NCBI RefSeq assembly: GCF_046233715.1
Contig: NZ_JBJNRJ010000006.1
Span: 86,946 to 150,945 of the forward strand
Direction: 5' to 3'
Source of the DNA: Trujillonella humicola
Lineage (GTDB): Bacteria; Actinomycetota; Actinomycetes; Mycobacteriales; Geodermatophilaceae
DNA length: 64,000 nucleotides
Below the pieces are notes generated by a model. That model was not told where the DNA came from. It saw only the letters and a list, made by a program, of their open reading frames with translations, and did not search any database. The translations under genes and the position numbers were made by a program. Below, in pieces: positions 15,293 through 23,435 of this stretch (position 1 is its first letter; the number at the start of each line of letters is the position of its first letter).

Positions 15293-16207
15293 ATGGCACT
15301 CGACCAGCACGCGCAGGAGTTCCTCGACGCCGCGTCGCGTGGGCCCTCCACGCCGCTCGCGGAGACGTCGGTCGCCGACCTGCGTGCCGCCATCGACGCC
15401 CTGATCCCCGTCGGCTTCGAGCGCGAGGACGTGTGGGCGGTCGAGGAGCAGCAGATCGCCGGTGTGCCCGCGCGGCGATACGTCCCGGAGCCCGCCGTTC
15501 CCGCCACGGTCGTCTACCTGCACGGGGGCTCGTTCGTCCGTTGCGGGCTCCACACGCACGACACGCTGTGCCGCCGCCTGGCGAACCGCTCGGGCTGCGC
15601 CGTCGTCGCCGTCGACTTCTCGCTGGCGCCGGAGGCGACCTACCCCCGTCAACTGGACGAGATCGGGTCGGTCGTCGAGGCGCTCGTCCGCGGCGGAGCC
15701 ACCGGCGGGGTGGGAGCCCCCGGCAGGGTCATGGTGGCCGGGGAGTCCAGCGGCGGGAATCTCGCCGCTGCCACGGCCCTCCGGCTCCGGGACGCCGGCG
15801 GTCCCGCGCTCGCCGGGCTCGTCCTGCTCGTCCCCGTCCTCGACCGCGACTCCGGCACGACCTCCCGTCGCGAGCTCGCGCAGGACTACGGGCTCTCCGA
15901 CGAGCAACTGCGGTGGATGTTCGACCAGTACGCGCCGGGCGCGGCGGACGACGACCCCCTGGTCCACCCGTTCCGCGCCCGTGACCTGGGCGGCCTGCCG
16001 CCCACGGCCGTCGTCACCGCCGAGTTCGACCCGCTGCGCGACGAGGGGGAGGCCTTCGCCGGGCGGATCCGGGCCGCCGGCGCGCGGGCCGAGTACACGT
16101 GCATCCCCGGGACCATCCACCACGCCCCGCTCGTGCCGCGCAGGATCCCGGCCGGCGCGGCCGTCGTCGACACCGCCGCGGCGTTCCTGCGGACCTTCGC
16201 CGCCTGA
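15293..16207 (+). CDS. Alpha/beta hydrolase, hormone-sensitive lipase family
   Basis: A 304-residue esterase or lipase of the HSL family. The oxyanion-hole motif is VVYLHGGSFVRCG, the nucleophile motif is VAGESSGGNLAAA (G-x-S-x-G, Ser near residue 152), and Asp lies in TAEFDPLRDEGEAF with His in GTIHHAP. It cleaves short acyl esters in this family; the natural substrate is unknown. The ATG at 15293 is favoured over an in-frame ATG at 15251 because a palindromic operator lies between them. No ribosome site is visible. It heads a cluster of catabolic-type genes on the same strand. Confidence 0.85.
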   Translation: MALDQHAQEFLDAASRGPSTPLAETSVADLRAAIDALIPVGFEREDVWAVEEQQIAGVPARRYVPEPAVPATVVYLHGGSFVRCGLHTHDTLCRRLANRSGCAVVAVDFSLAPEATYPRQLDEIGSVVEALVRGGATGGVGAPGRVMVAGESSGGNLAAATALRLRDAGGPALAGLVLLVPVLDRDSGTTSRRELAQDYGLSDEQLRWMFDQYAPGAADDDPLVHPFRARDLGGLPPTAVVTAEFDPLRDEGEAFAGRIRAAGARAEYTCIPGTIHHAPLVPRRIPAGAAVVDTAAAFLRTFAA

Positions 16208-16254
16208 CGCGGCCCGACGAGCCATCGAGAGCGGAAGGGACGCGTGGTGCAGCG

Positions 16255-17813
16255 ATGATGCTCACCGAGTACCTGGACCGGGCAGCGGAGGCCGTGGGGG
16301 ACGAGCCGAGCCTCATCCGCCCCGACGGCACCGTCTCGCTGACCCATCGGGGACTGCAGGAACTGAGCCACCGCATCGCCCGGGCGCTCCTGCGGGACGG
16401 TCTCCGGCCCGGTGACCGGGTCGGCGTCCTGAGCAGCAACGATCCCGCCGCGCTGGCCGGCATGCTGGGCATCATCCGGGCGGGCGGCGTCTGGACCGCC
16501 GTGAACACGGCATCCGGCGCCCCGGACCAGGCGGCCTTCCTCTCCCTCGTCGGATGCCGGCGGCTGGTGCACCACCCGGACCTCGGGGACCGGGCGGCGC
16601 AGCTCGAGGAGCAGGTCCCCACCCTCGAGTCCACCGTCCGGCTGGGCGCGGCCGATCCGGACGACGACTGGGACGACTGGCTGGACGGAGAGAGGGAGAG
16701 CCCGGCCCCGACCTCCCGTTCGAGCCGGACCGGGTCGCCGCGTTGCTGCCGACGGGCGGCACCACCGGCTTGCCGAAGGCCGTCCCCGTCACGCACCGGC
16801 AGTTGCACCTCATGTGCCTGGCGTTCGCCGTGCACCTTGAGGAGCCGGCTCCGCCCCGCTACATCTGCGCCACGCCGATGACGCACGCCGCCGGGATGAT
16901 GTGCCTCGCCGTGCTCGGGCAGGGCGGCACGGTGGTCGTCCACGACGGCGTGGATCCCGAGGCCGTCCTCGGCTCGATCGAGCGCAACCGCGCGAGCAGT
17001 CTCTTCCTCCCGCCCACGGCGCTCTACAAGCTGCTCGGCGAGCCGCGCGTCCGGGAGCGGGACCTCTCCTCGTTGCGGCACGTCCTCATCGCGGGCGCCC
17101 CCCTGGCGCCGGACCGTCTCGCCCAGGCCGTCGAGGTCTTCGGTCCGGTCATGGCCCAGAGCTTCGGCCAGGCGGAGGCACCCATGATGTGCACCGTCCA
17201 CGGCGCCGCCGAGGTCGCCGCAGCGGCCGCCGACCCCGCCCTGCGCCACCGGCTGGCCTCTTGCGGACGGTCGTCCGTGGTCGCCCGGGTCGCGATCATG
17301 GGCGAGGACGGCGCCCTGCTCGGTCCTGGCGAGCACGGGGAGATCGTCGTCCGGTCCGGCCTCGTCACGGCCGGCTACTGGGAGGACCCGGAGGCGAGCG
17401 CCCAGACGGCCCGCCCCGGAGGTTGGTACGGCACCGGTGACATCGGCATGCGCGACGACGACGGGTTCGTCTACATCGTCGACCGCAAGCGCGACCTGAT
17501 CATCTCCGGCGGCTTCAACGTGTTCCCCTCCGAGGTGGAGGCGTTCCTGCACACGCTGCCCGGAGTCGGGGACTGCGCCGTCATCGGCCTGCCCGACCCG
17601 CGCTGGGGCGAGTCCGTGACCGCCGTGGTCGAGCCGAGACCCGGTGCCGTCGTCGACGCCGATGCCCTCGTCGCCGCGTGCCGGGCCCATCTGGGCCCCG
17701 TGAAGGCCCCCAAGACCGTCATCTTCCGTGACCTGCCGCGCTCCGGCGTCGGCAAGGTGCTCAAGCGCTCCCTGCGCGACGAGTACTGGGCGACGGCCTC
17801 GCGCCGCATCTGA
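16255..17813 (+). pseudogene. Acyl-CoA synthetase (AMP-forming), frameshifted
   Basis: An AMP-binding enzyme that activates a carboxylic acid to its CoA thioester. The first frame (from ATG 16255, MMLTEYLDRAAEAVGDEPSL) runs to about 16695, and the family sequence continues in another frame: LLPTGGTTGLPKAVPVTH, then YGTGDIGMRDDDGFVYIVD, RKRDLIISGGFNVFPSEVE and the catalytic Lys in GVGKVLKRSL. The break lies in the purine tract GGAGAGAGGGAGAG (16687-16700); one extra G would restore a 519-residue protein. All motifs are intact, so this is either a sequencing or assembly indel or a very recent mutation. It lies 47 bases after the esterase. Confidence 0.8.
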
Positions 17814-17920
17814 CCGCCGCCCCCACCGCTCCCCGGGACCGCCCGAGGAGCGCCCTGTTCCCCTGCCCTGCGCACGTCGGCCGGGCAGTCGGTTGCCGTA
17901 CCCATCCCCGAGGAGACCCC

Positions 17921-19012
17921 GTGATCGACGACTACTTCGTGATCAACCCGGTGGCGCACGCCTACAACCTGGAACCGGCCAACATCAGGAACAAGCCCGG
18001 GCAGCTGCTCTGCGACATGCTCTGGGGCCTGCACCAGACCTGGTCCCCGCCGCACGCGCAGATGACCCACGAGGAGTTCACGTCCGACTGGACCGTGGAC
18101 GCTCTCGCGCAGGCTCTGTTCGTCGAGGCCGACGTCGACATCGCATCGACGCACACCCTCCGCCTCGACTCCTACTTCCACGACGGGCTGGCGGCGCGGG
18201 AGAAGACCGTCGAGGCCGCGACGCGCTATCCCGACCGGTTCCTCGCCTACGTGGGGGTGGACCCGACCGCGGGGCTCGAGACCTGCCTGCGCGATCTGGA
18301 CGAGCAGATGGCCGATCTCCCGCAGGCGGTGGGCCTGAAGATGTACCCGGCGCAGGTGGAGCCGGACCGGTCCTGGCGCATGGACGACCCCGACCTGGCG
18401 TTCCCGATCATCGAGCGCGCCATCGAGCACGGGCTCAAGACCGTCGCCATCCACAAGGCCGCACCGCTGGGCCCGGTGCCGATGAACCCCTACCGGGTGG
18501 ACGACGTCGACGGCGCCGCCGGTCGGTTCCCGGAGATGAACTTCGAGATCATCCACGCCGGTCTCGCGTTCACCCGGGAGACCTCGCTCGCCCTCGCCCG
18601 CTTCGCCAACGTGTACGCCAACCTCGAGGTCACCAGCCTCCTGCTGCTCAAGGCCCCGCAGATGTTCGAGGAGGTCATGGCCGAGTTCATGCTCTGGGGC
18701 GGGCCCGACAAGATCATCTTCTCTGACGGGACGATGTTCGCCCACACCCAGCCGTTCCTCGAGGCGTTCGTCGACTTCCAGTTCTCCGAGCGCACCTGCA
18801 ACGGGATGGGCGTCGAGCCGCTCACCCGCGAGGACAAGGCGAAGATCCTCGGCGGCAACTACGCGCGGCTGGTCGGCCTGGACATCGACGCGGCGAGGGC
18901 CCGCATCGAGGGCGACGAGTTCGCGGTCGCGCGCGCCTCCGCCGACCGGCCGGCGCCCTACGCCGCCTGGAAGCGCGAGTTCGCCGCGGACCAGGTGGGG
19001 CTGCGGCGATGA
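17921..19012 (+). CDS. Amidohydrolase family protein
   Basis: A 363-residue TIM-barrel protein of the amidohydrolase-2 type. It has HNPVAHAY-like N-terminus in variant form (FVINPVAHAYNL), GLKMYPAQVEPDRSWRMDD, VAIHKAAPLGPVPMNPY, FEIIHAGLAF and IIFSDGTMFAHTQ, which supply His and Asp metal ligands. The first His-x-His is not clear. GTG start with CCGAGGAGA upstream. The gene ends in an ATGA overlap with the DUF59-Dabb gene. In propane/acetone monooxygenase operons of mycobacteria and rhodococci an amidohydrolase gene sits next to a DUF59-type gene; here the pair occurs without the monooxygenase. Confidence 0.85.
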   Translation: MIDDYFVINPVAHAYNLEPANIRNKPGQLLCDMLWGLHQTWSPPHAQMTHEEFTSDWTVDALAQALFVEADVDIASTHTLRLDSYFHDGLAAREKTVEAATRYPDRFLAYVGVDPTAGLETCLRDLDEQMADLPQAVGLKMYPAQVEPDRSWRMDDPDLAFPIIERAIEHGLKTVAIHKAAPLGPVPMNPYRVDDVDGAAGRFPEMNFEIIHAGLAFTRETSLALARFANVYANLEVTSLLLLKAPQMFEEVMAEFMLWGGPDKIIFSDGTMFAHTQPFLEAFVDFQFSERTCNGMGVEPLTREDKAKILGGNYARLVGLDIDAARARIEGDEFAVARASADRPAPYAAWKREFAADQVGLRR

Positions 19013-19743
19013 CCCGGGCACCTGGCAGCGCCCGTCCGGGTGCCGCCCCCGAGGACCGCGAGGCGGCGATCGCCGCGGCGCTCGCCTCCGTCGACGACCC
19101 GTGCAGCATCGCCGCTCAGGCGCCGATGAGCATCGGCGACCTCGGCCTGGTGCGGGACTGGCGGGTGGACGGCGGCGTGGTCACCGTCACCGTCAGCCCG
19201 ACGGCGCCCTCGTGCGTCCTCATGGGCTCCATCGCCCAGGCGATCGAGGAACGGGTCGGCGCCGTCGAGGGGGTCGACAGCGTCCACGTCGAGCTGGACA
19301 CCCACACGATCTGGTCACCGGAGCTCATGAGCGACGGCGGCCGGCAGCGGCTGGCGGAGCGACGTCGGACCTCGCTGCTCAGCGTGCCGGTCCGCCCCCG
19401 CCAGTGGGAGGCGGCCGGGGCCCGGGCGGGCGAGGGGGGGTGGGTCGCCGTGATCCGCAACGTCGTGGTGGGCCGACTGCTCGACGACGTCGATCCCGGC
19501 GAGGTGGAGCGGGGGCTCCAGGCCCTGCGCGAGCTGCGCGTCGAGGGCGTGGGAGTGGTCCTGGCCGGGCTGGACCTCGGGCTCCGCGACGGCAACGCCG
19601 ACTTCGTCGTCACGGCCGACATCGAGGACGAGGCCGCGTACCGCCGCTACGACGAGGACCCCGAGCACAACCGGATCCGGCGGGAGGTGTTCGGCCGGCT
19701 GTGCTCCCGGATCGAGCGGGTGCAGTTCCGCCTGCCGGGCTGA
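19009..19743 (+). CDS. DUF59 (MIP18-like) and Dabb-domain fusion protein
   Basis: A 244-residue protein in two parts. Residues about 20-105 form a DUF59/metal-sulfur cluster assembly domain (AALASVDDPCSIAAQAPMSI, GDLGLVRDWRVDGGVVTVTV, SPTAPSCVLMGSIAQAIEER) with two Cys that could hold a metal cluster. Residues about 140-240 resemble a stress-responsive A/B barrel (Dabb): VAVIRNVVVGRLLDD, then ADFVVTADIEDEAAYRRYDE and DPEHNRIRREVF. Translation is coupled to the amidohydrolase by an ATGA overlap. It may load metal into the amidohydrolase or a redox partner, but this is inference. Confidence 0.75.
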   Translation: MTRAPGSARPGAAPEDREAAIAAALASVDDPCSIAAQAPMSIGDLGLVRDWRVDGGVVTVTVSPTAPSCVLMGSIAQAIEERVGAVEGVDSVHVELDTHTIWSPELMSDGGRQRLAERRRTSLLSVPVRPRQWEAAGARAGEGGWVAVIRNVVVGRLLDDVDPGEVERGLQALRELRVEGVGVVLAGLDLGLRDGNADFVVTADIEDEAAYRRYDEDPEHNRIRREVFGRLCSRIERVQFRLPG

Positions 19744-19769
19744 GGTCGGCCCTGCGCGGGCCGGGTCGC

Positions 19770-19775
19770 TAGAGT
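19770..19775 (+). promoter_or_regulatory. -10 box of a leaderless tetR transcript
   Basis: TAGAGT ends 7 bases before the ATG at 19783, with no ribosome site between, which fits a leaderless transcript. Confidence 0.5.
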
Positions 19776-19782
19776 CGCGACG

Positions 19783-20466
19783 ATGTCAGGCAAGCCGGCG
19801 GCCACGCCCAGCACGCGCGGGTCGCGCGCCGGCCGACCGCCGCGGAGGGAGCTCATCCTCGACGCCCTCGAGGAGCTCCTGGTCGACACACCGCTCCGCG
19901 ACCTCGGCGTGGAGCAGGTGGCCGAGCGCGCAGGCATCACGCGCACGCGGTTCTACTTCTACTACAAGTCCAAGCACGAGGCGTACGCCGCGCTGCTGGC
20001 GCGGGTGCGCCACCGGCTCACCGAGTTCTACGCGACCCAGGATTCGTGGTTCCAGCGCGGCGCGGGTGTGCGGCCACGGGAGTCGATGCTGGCCACCGTG
20101 CGCGCCGTCGTGGAGTTCTGGCTGGCACACGGTGCGGTCATGCGGGAGGGGGCCGACCTGTGGAACTCGGTGGCCGAGACTCGCACCCTCTGGCACGACG
20201 TCATCGCCATGCCCGTCGGGCACATGGTGGCGGCGATCGACCGCGAACGCCGGCGCGGCCTGGCGCCCCCGGGTCCCGACGCCGAGCACCTGGCCCTCAA
20301 CCTCATCTGGCACGGCGAGCGCATGCTCTTCCTGATGCTGACCGGCGCTCCCGGCAACATGAGCGTCGACGAGCTGGTCGACAGCGCGACGACGGTCTGG
20401 ATGCGAGCCATCTACCTGGACGACGACCCCGACCCGGCGGCGTTCGGCGAGACCCCTCCTCGCTGA
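19783..20466 (+). CDS. TetR family transcriptional regulator
   Basis: A 227-residue regulator. Its N-terminal helix-turn-helix (ELILDALEELLVDTPLRDLG, VEQVAERAGITRTRFYFYYK, residues about 22-70) is clear, and the all-alpha C-terminal half would bind a ligand. FYFYYKSKHEAYAALL resembles the EthR-type subgroup. It has its own promoter between the DUF59 gene and the reductase and probably controls this cluster; the palindrome at 15266 is one candidate site. Confidence 0.9.
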   Translation: MSGKPAATPSTRGSRAGRPPRRELILDALEELLVDTPLRDLGVEQVAERAGITRTRFYFYYKSKHEAYAALLARVRHRLTEFYATQDSWFQRGAGVRPRESMLATVRAVVEFWLAHGAVMREGADLWNSVAETRTLWHDVIAMPVGHMVAAIDRERRRGLAPPGPDAEHLALNLIWHGERMLFLMLTGAPGNMSVDELVDSATTVWMRAIYLDDDPDPAAFGETPPR

Positions 20467-20556
20467 CCGGCCGGGCGCAGCGCTGCCTCCCAGCAGCGCC
20501 GCCGTCTCCCTCCCCGGCCGGCCCCGGCCGTCCCCACCGACTCGTCAGGAGTCCCC

Positions 20557-21558
20557 ATGAAGGCTGCGGTCTACCGCGCCACCGGTCCCGCCCGCGAGGT
20601 CCTGCACGTCGAGGACCTGCCGGTGCCCGAGCCCGGCCCCGGTGAGGTCCGGGTGGCCGTCACGCTCTCGGGCGTCAACCCGACCGACTGGAAGGGGCGA
20701 GCCGGGTTCAACGGGCGACCCGGCCCCGAGACCTTCCAGGTCCCTCACCACGATGGCGCCGGTCGGGTCGACGCCGTCGGTCCAGGGGTGACCGGGCTGG
20801 CCGTGGGCCAGCGGGTGTGGGTCTTCCTCGCCGCGTTCGGCAACCGGTACGGGACCGCGGCCGAGTTCGCCGTGCTGCCCGCCGAACGGGTGGTCCCCCT
20901 GCCGGACGGTGCCTCCGACGAGCTCGGCGCCTGCCTCGGGGTCCCGGCGCTGACGGCGGCGCACTGCCTCGGCGGCGACCCGGCCGCGGTCGAGGGGCGG
21001 ACCGTGCTCGTCGCCGGCGGCGCCGGGGCGGTCGGCCACTTCGCGATCGAACTCGCCAAGCAGGCGGGCGCCCGGGTCGTCACCACGGTGAGCAGCCCTG
21101 CCAAGGCCGAGCTCGCGCGGGCCGCCGGGGCAGACCTAGTCCTCGACTACCGGCGGGACGACGTGGTGGCCCGCACGCGCGAGGCCGTCGGCGAGGTCCA
21201 CCGTGTCGTCGAGGTGGCCCTGGGGTCCAACCTGGAGATCGACCTCGCCGTGCTGGCGGGTGGTGGCCTCGTCGTCGTCTATGCGCAGGAGGACGAGGAC
21301 CCGCAGCTGCCGACCTACCGCCTCCTGTCGGCCAACGTCTCCCTCCGGTTCGTCCTGCTCTACGGGCTCTCGCGCCGGGACCTGGACCGCGCCGTCTCGT
21401 GGACCTCCGCGGCCACCGGGGCAGGTGCGCTCTCCCCGCTGCCGATCACACCGTTCCCGCTGGACCGGATCGTCGACGCCCACCTCGCCGTCGAGGGCGG
21501 TGCGGTCGGCAAGGCCGTCGTCCGTCCCGGGGAGCCGGTGGCACCGGGACACGGGTGA
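20557..21558 (+). CDS. Zinc-free medium-chain reductase, quinone oxidoreductase type
   Basis: A 333-residue MDR-family enzyme that reduces quinones or enones with NADPH. The catalytic domain starts MKAAVYRATGPAREVLHVED and has SGVNPTDWKGRAG, and the Rossmann fold shows VLVAGGAGAVGHFAIELAKQ. The structural-zinc Cys set of alcohol dehydrogenases is absent. GTCAGGAG precedes the ATG. It follows the TetR gene and may be part of its regulon. Confidence 0.88.
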   Translation: MKAAVYRATGPAREVLHVEDLPVPEPGPGEVRVAVTLSGVNPTDWKGRAGFNGRPGPETFQVPHHDGAGRVDAVGPGVTGLAVGQRVWVFLAAFGNRYGTAAEFAVLPAERVVPLPDGASDELGACLGVPALTAAHCLGGDPAAVEGRTVLVAGGAGAVGHFAIELAKQAGARVVTTVSSPAKAELARAAGADLVLDYRRDDVVARTREAVGEVHRVVEVALGSNLEIDLAVLAGGGLVVVYAQEDEDPQLPTYRLLSANVSLRFVLLYGLSRRDLDRAVSWTSAATGAGALSPLPITPFPLDRIVDAHLAVEGGAVGKAVVRPGEPVAPGHG

Positions 21559-21642
21559 TCGGGACCAGTGCGCCGGGCAGCACCCCGGCGTGCCACCGTG
21601 GGGCCGTTGCGCCGCGTCGGTGTTCCACGTGGAGCGGTGGCG

Positions 21643-22344
21643 TCAGGTGTCCGCGCGGAGCAGGGGCGGGTGCAGGGCGGTGGCCGGGCCACGCCGGTAG
21701 AGCTGGGCCGGCCGGCCGCCGTCCCGGGTCGTCGTCTCCCCTGTCGGCTCCAGGAAGCCGGCTGAGCTGGTGACCTTGCGGTGGAAGTTCCGCGGGTCCA
21801 GCGGCCGGCCCCACACCGCCTCGTAGACCCGCCGCAGCTCGGCGACCGTGAACGACGGCCCGCAGAACGACGCGGCCAGCGACGTGTACTCCAGCTTGCC
21901 CCGGGCCCGCGCCACCCCGTCGGCCAGCACGGTGTCGTGGTCGAACGCCAGCCCGGGGGAGACCTCCTCGACCGGCGCCCAGCGGGCCGCGGCCGCATCG
22001 CTGCCGGCCCGCGGGTCCGGCGGGGCGGCGACGAGCGCCAGGTGCGCCACGGTGACCACCCGCATCCGCGGATCCCGGTCCGGCGCCCCGTACGACGCCA
22101 GCTGCTCCAGATGGGCCGCCCCCGGGGTCAGCCCGGTCTCCTCGGCCAGCTCGCGCGCGGCCGCAGCCAGGAGGTCCTCGTCCGGCCGCACGAAGCCGCC
22201 CGGCAGCGCCTCCCGGCCGGCGAACGGCTCCTCCCCGCGGCGCACGACCAGGACCTCCAGCCGGTCGGCCCGCACGGTCAGCACCACCAGGTCCACCGTC
22301 ACCGCCACGGCGGGGAACGCCTGCGGGTCGTAACCACCGTCCAC
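21643..22344 (-). CDS. Nudix hydrolase with C-terminal winged helix, NrtR-like regulator
   Basis: A 233-residue protein. The Nudix box is complete: G-FVRPD-E-x7-REL-A-EE-T-GL (about residues 50-72). The C-terminal third (SFTVAELRRVYEAVWGRPLD, RNFHRKVTSSAGFL) is the winged helix of NrtR regulators, which sense ADP-ribose and control NAD genes. Many NrtR proteins lose catalysis, but here the Nudix residues are intact, so it may both bind DNA and hydrolyse. It diverges from the SPFH and NAD-kinase-like genes, with two TCGTCA-N3-(T/C)GACGA repeats between them. Confidence 0.85.
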   Translation of the reverse strand: MDGGYDPQAFPAVAVTVDLVVLTVRADRLEVLVVRRGEEPFAGREALPGGFVRPDEDLLAAAARELAEETGLTPGAAHLEQLASYGAPDRDPRMRVVTVAHLALVAAPPDPRAGSDAAAARWAPVEEVSPGLAFDHDTVLADGVARARGKLEYTSLAASFCGPSFTVAELRRVYEAVWGRPLDPRNFHRKVTSSAGFLEPTGETTTRDGGRPAQLYRRGPATALHPPLLRADT

Positions 22345-22365
22345 GACTCCAGCCTAGCGGAGTAA

Positions 22366-22414
22366 TCGTCAGATTGACGACAATGCGAGAACCTGCTTAT
22401 CGTCAGGACGACGA
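22366..22414. promoter_or_regulatory. Two tandem operator sites, NrtR-like
   Basis: TCGTCA-GAT-TGACGA (22366-22380) is a perfect inverted repeat. TCGTCA-GGA-CGACGA (22400-22414) repeats the architecture with one mismatch. Start-to-start spacing is 34 bases. They fill the space between the divergent Nudix regulator and the SPFH gene and would cover both promoters. Confidence 0.65.
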
Positions 22415-22436
22415 CAACACCGAGAAGGGACTTCTC

Positions 22437-23435
22437 ATGGCCGACATCACCCGCTATCCCCTCGTCCGCCACCTGCGCAGCTCGGCGACCGCGCACGTGC
22501 TCCGCGTCCGCAACGGCCGGGTGGTCCGGGCCGCCACGGGCGCGAGCTTCTGGTTCCGCCCGCTGTCGTCGGTCCTGTCGGAGATCCCCGTCGACGACCG
22601 CGAGCTGCCCCTGCTCTTCCACGCCCGGACCGCGGACTTCCAGGACGTCACCGTGCAGATGACGCTCACCTTCCGCGTCGTCGACCCGGCGCTGGCCGCG
22701 GCGCGAGTGGACTTCTCCATCGACCCGGCGAGCGGCCGCTGGCGGGGCACCCCGCTCGAGCAGGTGGCCGGCCTGCTCACCGAGTCGGCGCAGCAGCACG
22801 CCCTCGACCTGCTGGCCACCATCGACCTGGCGGCCGCGCTCACCCGCGGCGTGGCACCCGTGCGCGACGCCGTCGAGCGCGGCCTGGCCGCCGACCCGCG
22901 CCTGGCCGAGACCGGCATCGCCGTCATCGGGGTGCGCGTGGTGGCCGTCCGCCCGGAGGCCGACGTCGAGCGCGCGCTGCAGACGCCGACCCGGGAGCGC
23001 GTGCAGCAGGAGGCCGACCGCGCCACCTACGAGCGGCGCGCGCTCGCGGTCGAGCGCGAGCGGGCCATCAGCGAGAACGAGCTGGCCAACCAGATCGAGC
23101 TGGCCCGCCGCGAGGAGGAGCTCGTCGGCCAGCGCGGCGTCAACGCCCGGCGCGAGGCCGAGCAGGCCGCGGCCGCCGCCGAGGTCGCCAGCGAGGCGCA
23201 GGCCCGCCGTGACCAGCGCGCGGCGCAGGTCCGCGCCGACGGTGAGCGCCTGGCCGGCGCCGCCCGCGGCGAGGCGACGGCGGCCTACCTCGCCGCGCAC
23301 GCCGACGTCCCGGCCGACGTGCTGCTGGCCGTCGCCGCCCGCGAGCTGGCGAAGAGCCTGCCCCAGGTCGACAGCCTGGTGCTCACCCCCGACCTGCTGG
23401 CCCCGGTGCTGGCCAGGCTGGGCGGTGCCCGGTGA
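22437..23435 (+). CDS. SPFH/Band 7 domain protein, no membrane segment
   Basis: A 332-residue SPFH protein. Residues about 15-170 are the SPFH domain (AHVLRVRNGRVVRAATGASF, LLFHARTADFQDVTVQMTLT, FRVVDPALAAARVDF), followed by a long charged coiled coil rich in Glu/Arg/Ala (about 185-285) and a C-terminal helix. There is no N-terminal transmembrane helix, unlike flotillins. ATG with GAGAAGGGA upstream. Its stop overlaps the GTG of the NAD-kinase-like gene, so the two products are made together. The coiled coil suggests a multimeric scaffold. Confidence 0.85.
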   Translation: MADITRYPLVRHLRSSATAHVLRVRNGRVVRAATGASFWFRPLSSVLSEIPVDDRELPLLFHARTADFQDVTVQMTLTFRVVDPALAAARVDFSIDPASGRWRGTPLEQVAGLLTESAQQHALDLLATIDLAAALTRGVAPVRDAVERGLAADPRLAETGIAVIGVRVVAVRPEADVERALQTPTRERVQQEADRATYERRALAVERERAISENELANQIELARREEELVGQRGVNARREAEQAAAAAEVASEAQARRDQRAAQVRADGERLAGAARGEATAAYLAAHADVPADVLLAVAARELAKSLPQVDSLVLTPDLLAPVLARLGGAR

